Part shown: positions 32,520-41,245 of the stretch, in pieces
Layout: each line of letters starts with the position of its first letter
Position numbering within the stretch: the first letter of the stretch is position 1
NCBI GenBank assembly: GCA_017619375.1
Contig: JAFZSL010000037.1
Span: 1 to 44,512 of the forward strand
DNA length: 44,512 nt
Direction of reading: 5' to 3'
From: Prevotella sp.
GTDB lineage: Bacteria > Bacteroidota > Bacteroidia > Bacteroidales > Bacteroidaceae
Notes under the pieces: model-generated
What the model saw: the letters and a program-made list of their open reading frames with translations, nothing else
Told to the model about the DNA's origin: nothing
The model's database searches: none
Translations under genes and position numbers: made by a program

Positions 32520-33941
32520 ATGGAAAAATACATTTTCAATTACGATGAGTGGCTGAGCGGACACGCCAAGCGAAAGACGATGATGGAGAAACTGGAGCGG
32601 AGCTTGATACCGTTCGAGTTGTTCGATGCCATTGACATGAAAAACGACAGACAGCCACGCTCCGGTGAGGTGAGGGTGGGGGAGAACACCTACCACTACG
32701 ACATCTCCTACGACTATCAGTGTATTGGGCATGATGTGTATGATGCCACGCTGACTGTCGTTGATTTGAAGGACAAGTGGACGAACCTGCTCATGGGCTA
32801 CAACAAGTTCAAGGTGGTGATGAACCATCAGAACATCAAGACCATCTACTCTGACCATGAGGATTTCTTCCAACAGGTGATTGACATGTTCGAAAGAGAC
32901 GACTACGCAGGACTGTACGCCAACCGCTCTGCCTACATCAACAACCTGCTGGCACGCTACACCCTGCTTAGACTGTTCGAGACTCATCTCCCCGAAATGC
33001 ACCTATTGGTGAGCATCAAGACCAAGGAGGACGGTAATGTCTCTGCCCTCGCTGCCGATGCCAACCGCAACGAGTGGTACCTTTACGCCTTCAACAAACG
33101 GGAAGCGCTGCAACTGGCGCAACGGCTAGATGGGTGCTGCAAGCGACTGACGGTATTCTACTTCTTCAACCAAGACTTCGAAATCGACGGCAACACCGTG
33201 GGATATGACTCGGGATGCACCCGCATCCTCTCGGCAAGGGCATGGATGATGAGCCTGCCCATGGAGACGATGGAACGGCGGCTGATAGAGAAAAGGATGC
33301 TCACGCTCGTCAGTCTGCTTTACAACGAACACCTGGACTGGCATTTCGACCGCATCGAACGGGTGGCTATTAACCCTCCGTATTATGGAAGTCACATGAA
33401 GGAACAGAAAAAAGCACTTAAACAAAAGAAAAAGGACAAAAACAAAAGCAAGAAAAATCAGACCAATCAGGGGATGCCGTGGTATGAGAGAGTTCCCCGC
33501 ACACTGCTCGAGGATGCGTTGAACGTCCTCGCAGATGAGCCAAATACACATGCCGACATCTTTCATTTCCTTTGTGCGGCAAACATGGTGAACGCCTACG
33601 TGAATCAATGCAACCACAAGAGTACGTTTTCGATGAAACAGGTGAACCGTATGTTCCAGACCAAGCAGCAAATCTTCAAATGTTTGATTCGTTTGGCAGA
33701 GGAGAACAACCCCAACGTGACGATATCTGTCAGCTCACTGCCTGCCGTCCTCGTCAACATGCGTGTTGAGAAACATGACTTCCAGATCAGTTTCCGTGGC
33801 ATGACACGTGAGGTCTTCGACCGTATTGTCAACACCGGCGTTAGCCGTAATGGACACTTCGAGGGTCATTATCTGCAACCCATCGCAACCGCCCTATACC
33901 AGTATTCCTACCTATTGAGGTGGAAAGGACTTCAAAATTAA
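32520..33941 (+). CDS. Hypothetical protein, 473 aa
   Basis: I do not recognise this protein. It has no signal peptide or TM segment. Residues 1-150 begin with MEKYIFNYDEWLSGHAKRK and are mixed and charged; 150-270 include an alpha/beta-like part (HLLVSIKTKEDGNVSALAAD); about 290-320 is a very Lys-rich linker (KEQKKALKQKKKDKNKSKK) that may bind nucleic acid or be a flexible hinge; the C-terminal 150 residues are helical, with FSMKQVNRMFQTKQQIFKC and a beta strand pair. A 62-aa gene follows four bases later. A 25-bp piece of its coding sequence recurs at 34156-34180. It is driven by the TACGCA-type promoter shared with the WYL stub. Confidence 0.75.
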   Translation: MEKYIFNYDEWLSGHAKRKTMMEKLERSLIPFELFDAIDMKNDRQPRSGEVRVGENTYHYDISYDYQCIGHDVYDATLTVVDLKDKWTNLLMGYNKFKVVMNHQNIKTIYSDHEDFFQQVIDMFERDDYAGLYANRSAYINNLLARYTLLRLFETHLPEMHLLVSIKTKEDGNVSALAADANRNEWYLYAFNKREALQLAQRLDGCCKRLTVFYFFNQDFEIDGNTVGYDSGCTRILSARAWMMSLPMETMERRLIEKRMLTLVSLLYNEHLDWHFDRIERVAINPPYYGSHMKEQKKALKQKKKDKNKSKKNQTNQGMPWYERVPRTLLEDALNVLADEPNTHADIFHFLCAANMVNAYVNQCNHKSTFSMKQVNRMFQTKQQIFKCLIRLAEENNPNVTISVSSLPAVLVNMRVEKHDFQISFRGMTREVFDRIVNTGVSRNGHFEGHYLQPIATALYQYSYLLRWKGLQN

Positions 33942-33945
33942 AAAC

Positions 33946-34134
33946 ATGGATTGTCTAAAGACACGGCAATCCACATTCCGAACATGCTACGAAGTTTGGG
34001 AGAAATGCAACAAAAAGGCGATGGCCAACAGGCTGACTCCGGAACAGGAGGCACAGTTGGCCACCCTTATCTGTAAGCGCAATCGCATCTACCAGGAAGT
34101 AAAACTCCTGGAAGAAATGAAAGCCACATATTAA
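33946..34134 (+). CDS. Hypothetical small protein, 62 aa
   Basis: The frame starts four bases after the 473-aa gene and encodes a basic, helical peptide with two Cys residues near the N-terminus and a C-terminal amphipathic coiled-coil-like helix (LTPEQEAQLATLICKRNRIY). An internal ATG at 34021 (MANRLTPEQ) gives a 37-aa alternative. Probably co-translated with the 473-aa protein and perhaps its small partner; no family is recognised. Confidence 0.55.
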   Translation: MDCLKTRQSTFRTCYEVWEKCNKKAMANRLTPEQEAQLATLICKRNRIYQEVKLLEEMKATY

Positions 34135-34155
34135 AATCCATTCTTTTTTCACTTT

Positions 34156-34180
34156 ACAAGTTCAAGGTGGTGATGAACCA
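34156..34180 (+). repeat. 25-bp exact copy of an internal piece of the 473-aa gene
   Basis: ACAAGTTCAAGGTGGTGATG plus AACCA occurs at 34156-34180 and, identically, at 32803-32827 inside the 473-aa gene (codons for NKFKVVMNH). The flanks do not match. A chance match of this length is not expected; it marks an old duplication, deletion or recombination event. Confidence 0.85.
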
Positions 34181-34230
34181 ATTTTTCGCATCCGCACAAA
34201 GGCTGTTGCTGCAATAATTCAACTGAGAGA

Positions 34231-34260
34231 GGGGAAATGCTGACGATTTTTCATTTCCCC
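34231..34260. terminator. Stem-loop between the 62-aa gene and the convergent AraC gene
   Basis: GGGGAAATG (34231-34239) and CATTTCCCC (34252-34260) pair perfectly around a 12-base T-rich loop; the second arm overlaps the last codons of the AraC gene on the other strand. It could end both transcripts. Confidence 0.55.
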
Positions 34261-35147
34261 AACCGATATTCGGCAGGTGTAAAGCCAGTGAGTCTGCGAA
34301 AATACTTCGAAAAAAACGATGGTGAAGGGAAATGCAGTTCATCGGCTATCTGTGCCACCGATTTGTTGGAATGCTTGAGCACCACCTTCGCCTCGGTCAC
34401 AAGCGCACGGTCTATCCACTCCTTCGCTGTGGCCCCACTCACTTGGCGCACCACACTACCCAGATAACGTTGCGTGAGACACATCCGATCGGCATAATAG
34501 CCCAATTTATGCTCTTGACGTACATGACCGTTCACCAATTGGATGAAACGGTTGAAGATGTCTGTAACATGCGACGGACTTACCTTCCGCTCTGCATCCA
34601 GGCTAAACAAGTGGTTATAGTAGTGCATAAGTGCCGCCACCTGGCAGTCGAAAGCCTCACGGCAGAATGGACTGGCATGCACCATAAGCCAAAGGCTTTC
34701 GATGAATTGTAAGATGATGGTCTGCTGACTCGGCTCTACCTGCATCCGGAAGTCACGCACACTGCCATTGAAGAGCGCAGGCACCCTGCCCACCGTGAAC
34801 GGCAGGTCATTGAACAAAGCCACGCCCTTGATTTGCATGTCGGGCGATATACTGATGGGTTCTACGATGGTTCCAGGACCAATAAAAGCCATTGTCCCAG
34901 CCGTGATGTGTCGTTCGATGAGATTTATACGTCCACAAATCTCTCCCTGCACCACCAACCCCATGCGGTAGTCGTTGATAATAAGCGGCACTCTCCGGTT
35001 GAAAAAGTAGTTGAAAAGACTTGTCCCAGGACCATGCAGCACTGCGAAATCAGTGTTGAAGAAGAATCCTAAGGTATGGTCGGTATTGTGCTCCAAAGCA
35101 TCACGTATCAGAGAAAGGTCGAAGCGCTCAGGTCGTTGTCCATCCAT
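34251..35147 (-). CDS. AraC family transcriptional regulator
   Basis: The 298-aa protein has an N-terminal sensor half (residues 1-185, cupin-like beta-rich with DYRMGLVVQGE and FIGPGTIVEP) and a C-terminal double HTH of the AraC/XylS type (about 200-298): first helix-turn-helix in LGYYADRMCLTQRYLGSVV, second in KSVAQIADELHFPSPSFFSK, ending FRRLTGFTPAEYRLGK, where the family motif FxKxFRRxxGxTPxxYR is clear. It is divergent from the TolC-HlyD-ABC operon, so it is the likely regulator of that exporter and of itself. The inducing compound is unknown. An inverted repeat between the two genes (35205-35238) is the probable operator. Confidence 0.93.
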   Translation of the reverse strand: MDGQRPERFDLSLIRDALEHNTDHTLGFFFNTDFAVLHGPGTSLFNYFFNRRVPLIINDYRMGLVVQGEICGRINLIERHITAGTMAFIGPGTIVEPISISPDMQIKGVALFNDLPFTVGRVPALFNGSVRDFRMQVEPSQQTIILQFIESLWLMVHASPFCREAFDCQVAALMHYYNHLFSLDAERKVSPSHVTDIFNRFIQLVNGHVRQEHKLGYYADRMCLTQRYLGSVVRQVSGATAKEWIDRALVTEAKVVLKHSNKSVAQIADELHFPSPSFFSKYFRRLTGFTPAEYRLGK

Positions 35148-35181
35148 TTCCTATTCCTCCTTGTTTGTTGGTTTTATAGCG

Positions 35182-35189
35182 CAAAGATA
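35182..35189 (-). promoter_or_regulatory. -7 element of the AraC gene
   Basis: Minus-strand TATCTTTG (35189-35182), matching TAnnTTTG, lies 35 bases before the AraC start codon. The left arm of the operator repeat (35205-35212) falls near the -33 position, in keeping with autoregulation. Confidence 0.6.
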
Positions 35190-35204
35190 GTCAACAATTA
35201 GACA

Positions 35205-35238
35205 TTTTGTACTTTTCCAAACTACAAATCGTACAAAA
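35205..35238. promoter_or_regulatory. Probable AraC-type operator
   Basis: TTTTGTAC (35205-35212) and GTACAAAA (35231-35238) are exact inverted repeats with 18 bases between, so the centres are about 26 bases apart. They lie between the divergent AraC and exporter genes. Confidence 0.6.
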
Positions 35239-35287
35239 AGCACATTATTCAATCATTTTGGATAGGCTTTCGGTAAGATTTTAGCCG

Positions 35288-35295
35288 TAATTTTG
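35288..35295 (+). promoter_or_regulatory. Probable -7 element of the ABC exporter operon
   Basis: TAATTTTG followed by CCATC lies 26 bases before the start codon of the TolC-like gene. The -33 region is poor, which fits dependence on the AraC regulator. Confidence 0.5.
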
Positions 35296-35321
35296 CCATC
35301 GAGAAACCAACCTTCCAAAAA

Positions 35322-36593
35322 ATGAGACAACTATTGATAGCATTGGCCATGCTGCCATTCAGCCTCTTCGCTCAGACTATCGAAGAATGTTGGCAAGCCG
35401 TCGAGCGCAACTATCCTCTTATCCGGCAATACGACTTGATTGGCAAGACCACCCAACTGACGGTGGCCAACATCCAGAAAGGCTGGTTGCCGCAAGTGTC
35501 AGCCTCGGCCCAGGCCACCCTGCAGAGCGATGTCACGTCGTGGCCTTCCGAGATGCAAGGTCTATTCAAGCAGATGGGCGTGAGCCTTGAGGGGTTGAAG
35601 AAAGACCAGTACAAAGTGGGTGTCGACATCCAACAAACGCTATTCGACGGAGGTGCCATAACCAGTCAGAAAGAGATCGCACGGAGGCAAGGCGACCTGG
35701 AAACCGCACAGACCGAGGTGACCCTCTACGGTGTGAGGCAGCGGGTGAACGACCTGTTTTTCAGTCTCTTACTCCTCGGCGACCAGGTACAACTGAACCA
35801 AAACCTGCAGGAAGTGCTCCTTGCCAACGAGGAGAAACTGGCCTCGATGTACAAACATGGCACCGCTGCTGAAAGCGACTATCTGGCAGTGAAGGCCGAG
35901 CGGCTCACTGCTGAACAGAACGGCATCAGCCTAAAAGCCCAGCAAGCCACCCTAGCCCAAATGCTCAGCATCTTCTGCGGCATTGAAGTGACCAATCCCC
36001 TGCGTCCGCCTTACGTTGAGACTGCTAGCCACACCTCCATAGCCACCCGTCCCGAATTCCGTGCCATCGAAGCCCAACTTCAGTTGGCCGATGCTCGCGA
36101 GAAAGCCCTCGACGCCTCCCTCATGCCCAAGCTTAGCGTGTTTGCCTCTGGTTTCTACGGATACCCCGGCTACAACATGTTCGAGGATATGATGCACCAC
36201 CGTTGGTCGCTCAACGGGATGGTTGGCTTGCGCATGCAATGGAACATCGGTGCACTCTACACCCACAAGAACGATAGGCAGAAGATAGCCATGCAGCGCG
36301 ACAGTTACCAAGTGCAGCGTGATGTGTTCCTCTTCAACACCCATCTGCAAGAACTACAGCAAACCCAAGAGATGGCACGCTACCAACAACTGATGGCGGG
36401 CGACAACGAGATTATCGCCCTGCGCACGAAGGTACGTATAGCCACCGAGTCGAAACTCAATCACGGCATCATCGCCACCAGCGACCTCATCAAGGAAATC
36501 AACAACGAAAACAACGCCCGTGTGCAGAAATCTACCCATGAGATAGAAATGCTGAAACAAGCATATGACCTGAGAATCACAACGAACCAATAG
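35322..36593 (+). CDS. TolC-type outer-membrane channel of the ABC exporter
   Basis: The 423-aa protein is the outer-membrane factor of this locus. A Sec signal peptide ends in SLFAQ (residue 18), and TIEECWQAVERNYPLIRQYD is the typical OEP start. Two OEP repeats (about 20-205 and 225-420) are rich in Ala, Gln, Glu and Leu; the second ends in a long helix with ATSDLIKEINNENNARVQK. It is short but complete for the family. It is first in the operon, 11 bases before the adaptor gene. Confidence 0.9.
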   Translation: MRQLLIALAMLPFSLFAQTIEECWQAVERNYPLIRQYDLIGKTTQLTVANIQKGWLPQVSASAQATLQSDVTSWPSEMQGLFKQMGVSLEGLKKDQYKVGVDIQQTLFDGGAITSQKEIARRQGDLETAQTEVTLYGVRQRVNDLFFSLLLLGDQVQLNQNLQEVLLANEEKLASMYKHGTAAESDYLAVKAERLTAEQNGISLKAQQATLAQMLSIFCGIEVTNPLRPPYVETASHTSIATRPEFRAIEAQLQLADAREKALDASLMPKLSVFASGFYGYPGYNMFEDMMHHRWSLNGMVGLRMQWNIGALYTHKNDRQKIAMQRDSYQVQRDVFLFNTHLQELQQTQEMARYQQLMAGDNEIIALRTKVRIATESKLNHGIIATSDLIKEINNENNARVQKSTHEIEMLKQAYDLRITTNQ

Positions 36594-36604
36594 TACCATA
36601 ATAT

Positions 36605-37579
36605 ATGAAAAAGACCCTACTGATAGCAAGTCTGACCATCGTCATAAGCGCTTGCAGCAAGAAAGAGAAAGAATATGACGCCACCGGCACCTTCGAGGCC
36701 ACTGAGGTGACCCTCTCGGCAGAGGCCAGCGGAGAACTAACCCTGCTCAATGCCAACGAGGGACAAGAGGTGGCTCGAGGTTCGGTGATAGGCTATGTGA
36801 ACAAGAAGCAACTCGAACTGAAAAAACTGCAACTCGAAGCCTCGTTGCTCCAACTTGATGCCACACGCGAGCAACTGGCAGCCACACACTCGTCGAACGA
36901 CAGCCGCCAGCTCGACCTCGAAAAGCAACTGGCCTCCATACGTCAGCAAATAGCCAATGCCCAACGTGAAAAGCAGCGCTTCAGCGAACTCTACAAAGAC
37001 GGGGCGGTGGCACGAAAACAAGTTGATGACATCGTTTACCAAATCAGCGTGCTGGAGAAACAACTGGCAGCCACCGAAGATCAGATACGGAGCAACAACG
37101 CTGCCTTAGACGACCAAAACCGCGGCATCGGCGCACAGATGGAAGGCGTGGCCCGTCAGGCCGAAGGTATAAAGGCCCAGATAGCCCAGATAGACGACCA
37201 GATAGCCAATGCCGATGTGGTGTCGCCCATCATGGGCATCATTATAGAGAAATATGTGGAGAGCGGCGAATATGTCACTACGGGTAAACCCCTGCTGAAA
37301 CTCGCCGACACACAGAATATGTTCATCCGCGCATATGTCACCTCGGCACAACTCCAGCACATAAAGGTGGGGCAAAAGGCTACTGTGCTAGCCGACTATG
37401 GCGACGGTCAGAAGCACACCTACGAAGGCACCGTGACATGGATAAGCAACCGCTCTGAATTCACCCCGAAGACCATCCTCACTGATGATGAGCGTGCCGA
37501 CCTGGTTTATGCCGTGAAAGTGGTCTTGAAAAATGACGGGTTCGTGAAGATAGGCATGTATGGCGAGGTGAAGTTCTAA
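36605..37579 (+). CDS. HlyD/YbhG-type membrane fusion lipoprotein
   Basis: The 324-aa adaptor has a lipoprotein signal (MKKTLLIASLTIVISAC, Cys 17), then the first half of the barrel-sandwich (YDATGTFEATEVTLSAEASG, about 23-42), a long coiled-coil hairpin (about 65-200) full of Gln, Glu and Lys heptads, the second half (ADVVSPIMGIIIEKYVESGE), and a beta-barrel domain to the end. It connects the ABC permeases to the TolC-like channel. Nine bases separate it from the ATPase gene. The order TolC, adaptor, double ATPase, two permeases matches the YbhGFSR type. Confidence 0.9.
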   Translation: MKKTLLIASLTIVISACSKKEKEYDATGTFEATEVTLSAEASGELTLLNANEGQEVARGSVIGYVNKKQLELKKLQLEASLLQLDATREQLAATHSSNDSRQLDLEKQLASIRQQIANAQREKQRFSELYKDGAVARKQVDDIVYQISVLEKQLAATEDQIRSNNAALDDQNRGIGAQMEGVARQAEGIKAQIAQIDDQIANADVVSPIMGIIIEKYVESGEYVTTGKPLLKLADTQNMFIRAYVTSAQLQHIKVGQKATVLADYGDGQKHTYEGTVTWISNRSEFTPKTILTDDERADLVYAVKVVLKNDGFVKIGMYGEVKF

Positions 37580-37587
37580 CAAATCAC

Positions 37588-39054
37588 ATGGCGATGAACG
37601 CGATAGAAGTCAACCACATTTCCAAATCCTACGGCAAGGTGAAGGCACTCGACGACGTGTCGTTCTCCGTTGGTCGGGGCGAGGTGTTCGGACTCATCGG
37701 ACCCGATGGTGCCGGGAAGACATCAATGTTCCGAATCCTTTGCACCCTGCTCCTGCCTGAGAGCGGCACAGCCAAGGTAGATGGTTTCGACGTGGTGAGA
37801 CAGATGGACGACATACGTCGCCGCGTGGGCTATATGCCGGGAAGATTCTCTCTCTATCAGGATCTCACAGTGAGAGAGAACCTCGACTTCTTCGCCACCC
37901 TCTTTGGCACCACCGTAGAAGAGGGCTATGACAGCATCAAGGCTATATACTCGCAGATCGAACGCTTCAACGAGCGCAAGGCCGGTGCCCTGTCGGGCGG
38001 CATGAAACAGAAACTGGCCCTCTCGTGCGCACTTGTCCACCAACCCTCTGTGCTCTTCCTCGACGAGCCGACCACAGGAGTGGATCCCGTGAGCCGCAAG
38101 GAGTTTTGGGAGATGCTCTCCATGCTGAAGGAGCGGGATATCACCATCGTGGCCTCCACCCCATATCTGGAGGAGGTGCGCTGTTGCGAAAGGGTGGCTT
38201 TCCTCAACCACGGAAGGGTGCGCGGCATCGACCGCCCCGAGGTGATTCTCGACCAGTTTGCCGACATCTTCAACCCTCCTGGAATCACCCATGACAAGTC
38301 CATGGGGTGCACCGAAGAAAACGTCATTGAAGTGGAACATCTTGTGAAAGCGTTCGGCAGCTTCCATGCCGTCGATGATGTCAGTTTCACCGTGAGAAAA
38401 GGCGAGATATTCGGGTTCCTAGGAGCCAACGGGGCTGGAAAGACCACCGCCATGCACATGCTCACCGGACTGAACCAGCCCACGAGCGGCACGGGCAGAG
38501 TGGCAGGATTCGACATCCGCACCGAGTATGAACAAGTGAAGAAGCACATCGGATATATGTCACAGAAATTCTCGCTTTACGAAGACCTGACGGTTGCTGA
38601 GAATATCCGCCTATTTGCCGGCATCTATGGAATGAAAGACCATGACATATCGCGCAAGACCGACGACCTGTTGCAGCGGTTGCATTTTGTCGACCACAAA
38701 AACGACCTCGTGGGGTCGTTACCTTTGGGATGGAAACAGAAACTTGCTTTCTCCGTATCCATCTTCCACGACCCCGCCATCGTCTTCCTCGACGAGCCGA
38801 CAGGCGGCGTGGATCCCGCCACCCGACGCCAATTTTGGGAACTCATTTACGATGCCGCCGCCAGGGGCATCACCGTGTTTGTAACCACCCACTATATGGA
38901 CGAGGCCGAATACTGCGACCGCATCAGCATCATGGTAGACGGAAAAATAAGTGCTATGGGCACGCCCGACGACTTGAAACGCCGATACAACCAACCCGAC
39001 ATGGACCATGTGTTCACCTATCTTGCACGACAAGCCACACGAAGCAATGATTAG
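37588..39054 (+). CDS. ABC exporter ATPase, two fused nucleotide-binding domains (YbhF type)
   Basis: The 488-aa protein contains two ATP-binding cassettes in one chain. NBD1 (about 5-230) has Walker A GPDGAGKT, signature LSGGMKQKLAL and Walker B VLFLDEPTTGVDP. NBD2 (about 248-485) has Walker A GANGAGKTT, the degenerate signature SLPLGWKQKLAF and Walker B IVFLDEPTGGVDP followed by the switch His in VTTHYMDEAE. In NBD1 the switch position reads ASTPYLEEV, with Thr-Pro instead of the His, so NBD1 may be catalytically weaker. The same asymmetry is known for YbhF-like proteins. It supplies energy to the two permeases. A shorter start at the third codon is possible. Confidence 0.93.
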   Translation: MAMNAIEVNHISKSYGKVKALDDVSFSVGRGEVFGLIGPDGAGKTSMFRILCTLLLPESGTAKVDGFDVVRQMDDIRRRVGYMPGRFSLYQDLTVRENLDFFATLFGTTVEEGYDSIKAIYSQIERFNERKAGALSGGMKQKLALSCALVHQPSVLFLDEPTTGVDPVSRKEFWEMLSMLKERDITIVASTPYLEEVRCCERVAFLNHGRVRGIDRPEVILDQFADIFNPPGITHDKSMGCTEENVIEVEHLVKAFGSFHAVDDVSFTVRKGEIFGFLGANGAGKTTAMHMLTGLNQPTSGTGRVAGFDIRTEYEQVKKHIGYMSQKFSLYEDLTVAENIRLFAGIYGMKDHDISRKTDDLLQRLHFVDHKNDLVGSLPLGWKQKLAFSVSIFHDPAIVFLDEPTGGVDPATRRQFWELIYDAAARGITVFVTTHYMDEAEYCDRISIMVDGKISAMGTPDDLKRRYNQPDMDHVFTYLARQATRSND

Positions 39055-39057
39055 CGT

Positions 39058-40116
39058 ATGAAACAGTTCATCTCTTTCATCATCAAGGAAGGCCGCCACA
39101 TCTTGCGTGACAAACGCACGATGTTGATTCTCTTCGGCATGCCTGTCGTGTTGATGCTTCTCTTCGGCTTCGCCATCACCACCGATGTTAAAAATGTGCG
39201 CACCATCGTCATCACTTCGTCGGCCGACCACCAGACAAAACTGGCCATCAACCGTCTGGCCGCCTCGGAATATTTCACCATCACCGCCACCGTGGGCACA
39301 CCAAAAGAAGCTGAACAACTCATTCGCAACCAAAAGGCCGACATGGCCATTGTTTTCGGCCAAGACTTCGCCTCAAAAAAGAGCGGTTTGCAACTCATCG
39401 TAGATGGTGCCGACCCCAATATGGCCCAGCAATGGGTAAACTACGCCACGGGAGTACTCACCAACATGACAGGAGCGCTGGTGAACACAAAGATGCTCTA
39501 TAACCCGCAGATGAAGTCGGCCTATAACTTCGTGCCAGCCATCATGGGTATGCTATTGATGCTCGTTTGCGCGATGATGACTTCCATCTCCATCGTCCGC
39601 GAGAAAGAAAGGGGCACGATGGAGGTGCTACTTGTCTCGCCCGTAAGACCCCTGGTGATCATCATCGCCAAGGTAGTGCCATATCTGGTGCTCGCCTTTG
39701 TCATCCTCACCACCATCCTGCTCATGAGTCATTATGTGCTGGGCGTGCCCCTGCATGGCTCCATCGCGGCCATTTACTTTGTGAGCACCATCTATATACT
39801 GCTCGCACTCTCGCTCGGACTGCTCATATCCAACATCGCAAACAGCCAACTGATGGCGCTGCTCCTCTCGGCTATGGTGCTGCTCATGCCAATTGTCATG
39901 CTTTCGGGAATGATGTTCCCCGTGGAGTCTATGCCTAGGATACTGCAGTGGATATCGCTCATCATCCCTCCCCGCTACTATATGGCCGCCATGCGCAAAC
40001 TCATGATAATGGGTGTGGGCATCGGCGAAGTGCTGCCCGAGGTGCTGGTCCTTACGGCTTTCGCCGTGGTGCTGCTTGCCGTATCGCTTATCAAGTTCAA
40101 CAAACGCTTGGAATAG
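39058..40116 (+). CDS. ABC-2 type permease (YbhS/YhhJ-like), first subunit
   Basis: The 352-aa inner-membrane protein follows the ABC-2 layout: an N-terminal TM helix (about 22-42), a large extracytoplasmic domain (about 45-165), then five helices (about 165-345). The helix LLLMLVCAMMTSISIVREKE is followed by GTMEVLLVSPVRP, the typical cytoplasmic motif (EREKGTxExL...P). It starts three bases after the ATPase gene and probably heterodimerises with the next permease. The substrate (drug, dye, lipid) is unknown. Confidence 0.9.
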   Translation: MKQFISFIIKEGRHILRDKRTMLILFGMPVVLMLLFGFAITTDVKNVRTIVITSSADHQTKLAINRLAASEYFTITATVGTPKEAEQLIRNQKADMAIVFGQDFASKKSGLQLIVDGADPNMAQQWVNYATGVLTNMTGALVNTKMLYNPQMKSAYNFVPAIMGMLLMLVCAMMTSISIVREKERGTMEVLLVSPVRPLVIIIAKVVPYLVLAFVILTTILLMSHYVLGVPLHGSIAAIYFVSTIYILLALSLGLLISNIANSQLMALLLSAMVLLMPIVMLSGMMFPVESMPRILQWISLIIPPRYYMAAMRKLMIMGVGIGEVLPEVLVLTAFAVVLLAVSLIKFNKRLE

Positions 40117-40119
40117 CCT

Positions 40120-41205
40120 ATGACCTTGAAATATCTCATCCAGAAAGAATTCCTGCAGATACGCAGAAATGCGTTCCTGCCCCGCCTCATCATCGTGTTT
40201 CCCATAATGATGATGTGCGTCATGCCATGGGTGATGAGCATGGAGGTGAAGAACGTGGTGGTGGATGTGGTGGACAACGACCGTTCCACTCTGTCGCAGC
40301 AACTTGTCCACCGCATTGAGGCCTCCCGCTATTTTATCTTCAATGGCCAGAAACCCACCTATCAGACAGCACTGAAAGAGATAGAGACGAGCAAGGCCGA
40401 CGTAGTGCTTGTCATCCCCCAACATTACGAACGCGATCATATACAAGGCCGCCAACCCCAGGTGTTCATAGCCGCCAATGCCGTGAACGGCACAAAAGGG
40501 GCCATGGGCAGCGCTTATCTCTCGCAGATTGTCACTGCCAACTTGGCGGGTGATGTGGCGGACATCCAGTCGGGCATCTCGACCTTGTTCCTATATAACA
40601 AGAACCTCAACTACAAGGTCTTTATGATTCCAGCACTCTTCGCCATCGTGATGATGCTGATGTGCGGCTTCCTGCCCACGCTCAACATCGTGGGCGAGAA
40701 AGAAGCGGGCACCGTCGAACAAATCAACGTCACGCCTGTGTCGAAGTGGGCGTTTATCCTGGCCAAACTCATTCCCTACTGGCTTATTGCCCTCTTCATC
40801 ATCACCATATGCCTCATCCTCTCATGGCTCATATACGGCATCACCTGTCAGGGACCGCTATGGCTCGTCTTCGTGCTTGCCATGTCACTGGCACTCTTTT
40901 GGAGTTCCTTCGGACTCATCATCTCCAACTATTCCGACACGATGCAGCAGGCCATCTTCGTTATGTGGTTCTTTGTGGTGTGTATGCTACTGCTCAGCGG
41001 CCTCTTCACCCCCACACGGTCGATGCCATCATGGGCATATGCCACGACTTACATCAATCCTATGCACTATTTTGTCGATGGAATCCGCACTGTGTTCGTA
41101 AGGGGCGGCGGACTGCAAAGCGTCCTCCATCAGGTGCTGGCCCTGTTGGGCATTTCCCTGGGCATGGGATTTTGTGCCGTGCAAAGTTACAAAAAGAACC
41201 ACTGA
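40120..41205 (+). CDS. ABC-2 type permease (YbhR-like), second subunit
   Basis: The 361-aa protein has the same layout as its neighbour (N-terminal TM, exported domain of about 140 residues, five C-terminal helices), with GEKEAGTVEQINVTPVSKW as the ABC-2 motif in the first cytoplasmic loop after the second helix. It begins three bases after the first permease and ends the operon. No terminator is seen in the 40 bases before the convergent LRR gene. Confidence 0.9.
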   Translation: MTLKYLIQKEFLQIRRNAFLPRLIIVFPIMMMCVMPWVMSMEVKNVVVDVVDNDRSTLSQQLVHRIEASRYFIFNGQKPTYQTALKEIETSKADVVLVIPQHYERDHIQGRQPQVFIAANAVNGTKGAMGSAYLSQIVTANLAGDVADIQSGISTLFLYNKNLNYKVFMIPALFAIVMMLMCGFLPTLNIVGEKEAGTVEQINVTPVSKWAFILAKLIPYWLIALFIITICLILSWLIYGITCQGPLWLVFVLAMSLALFWSSFGLIISNYSDTMQQAIFVMWFFVVCMLLLSGLFTPTRSMPSWAYATTYINPMHYFVDGIRTVFVRGGGLQSVLHQVLALLGISLGMGFCAVQSYKKNH

Positions 41206-41245
41206 CATGATATGTGGTTAGTTTATTCCTTCAAGGTGGGAGACT

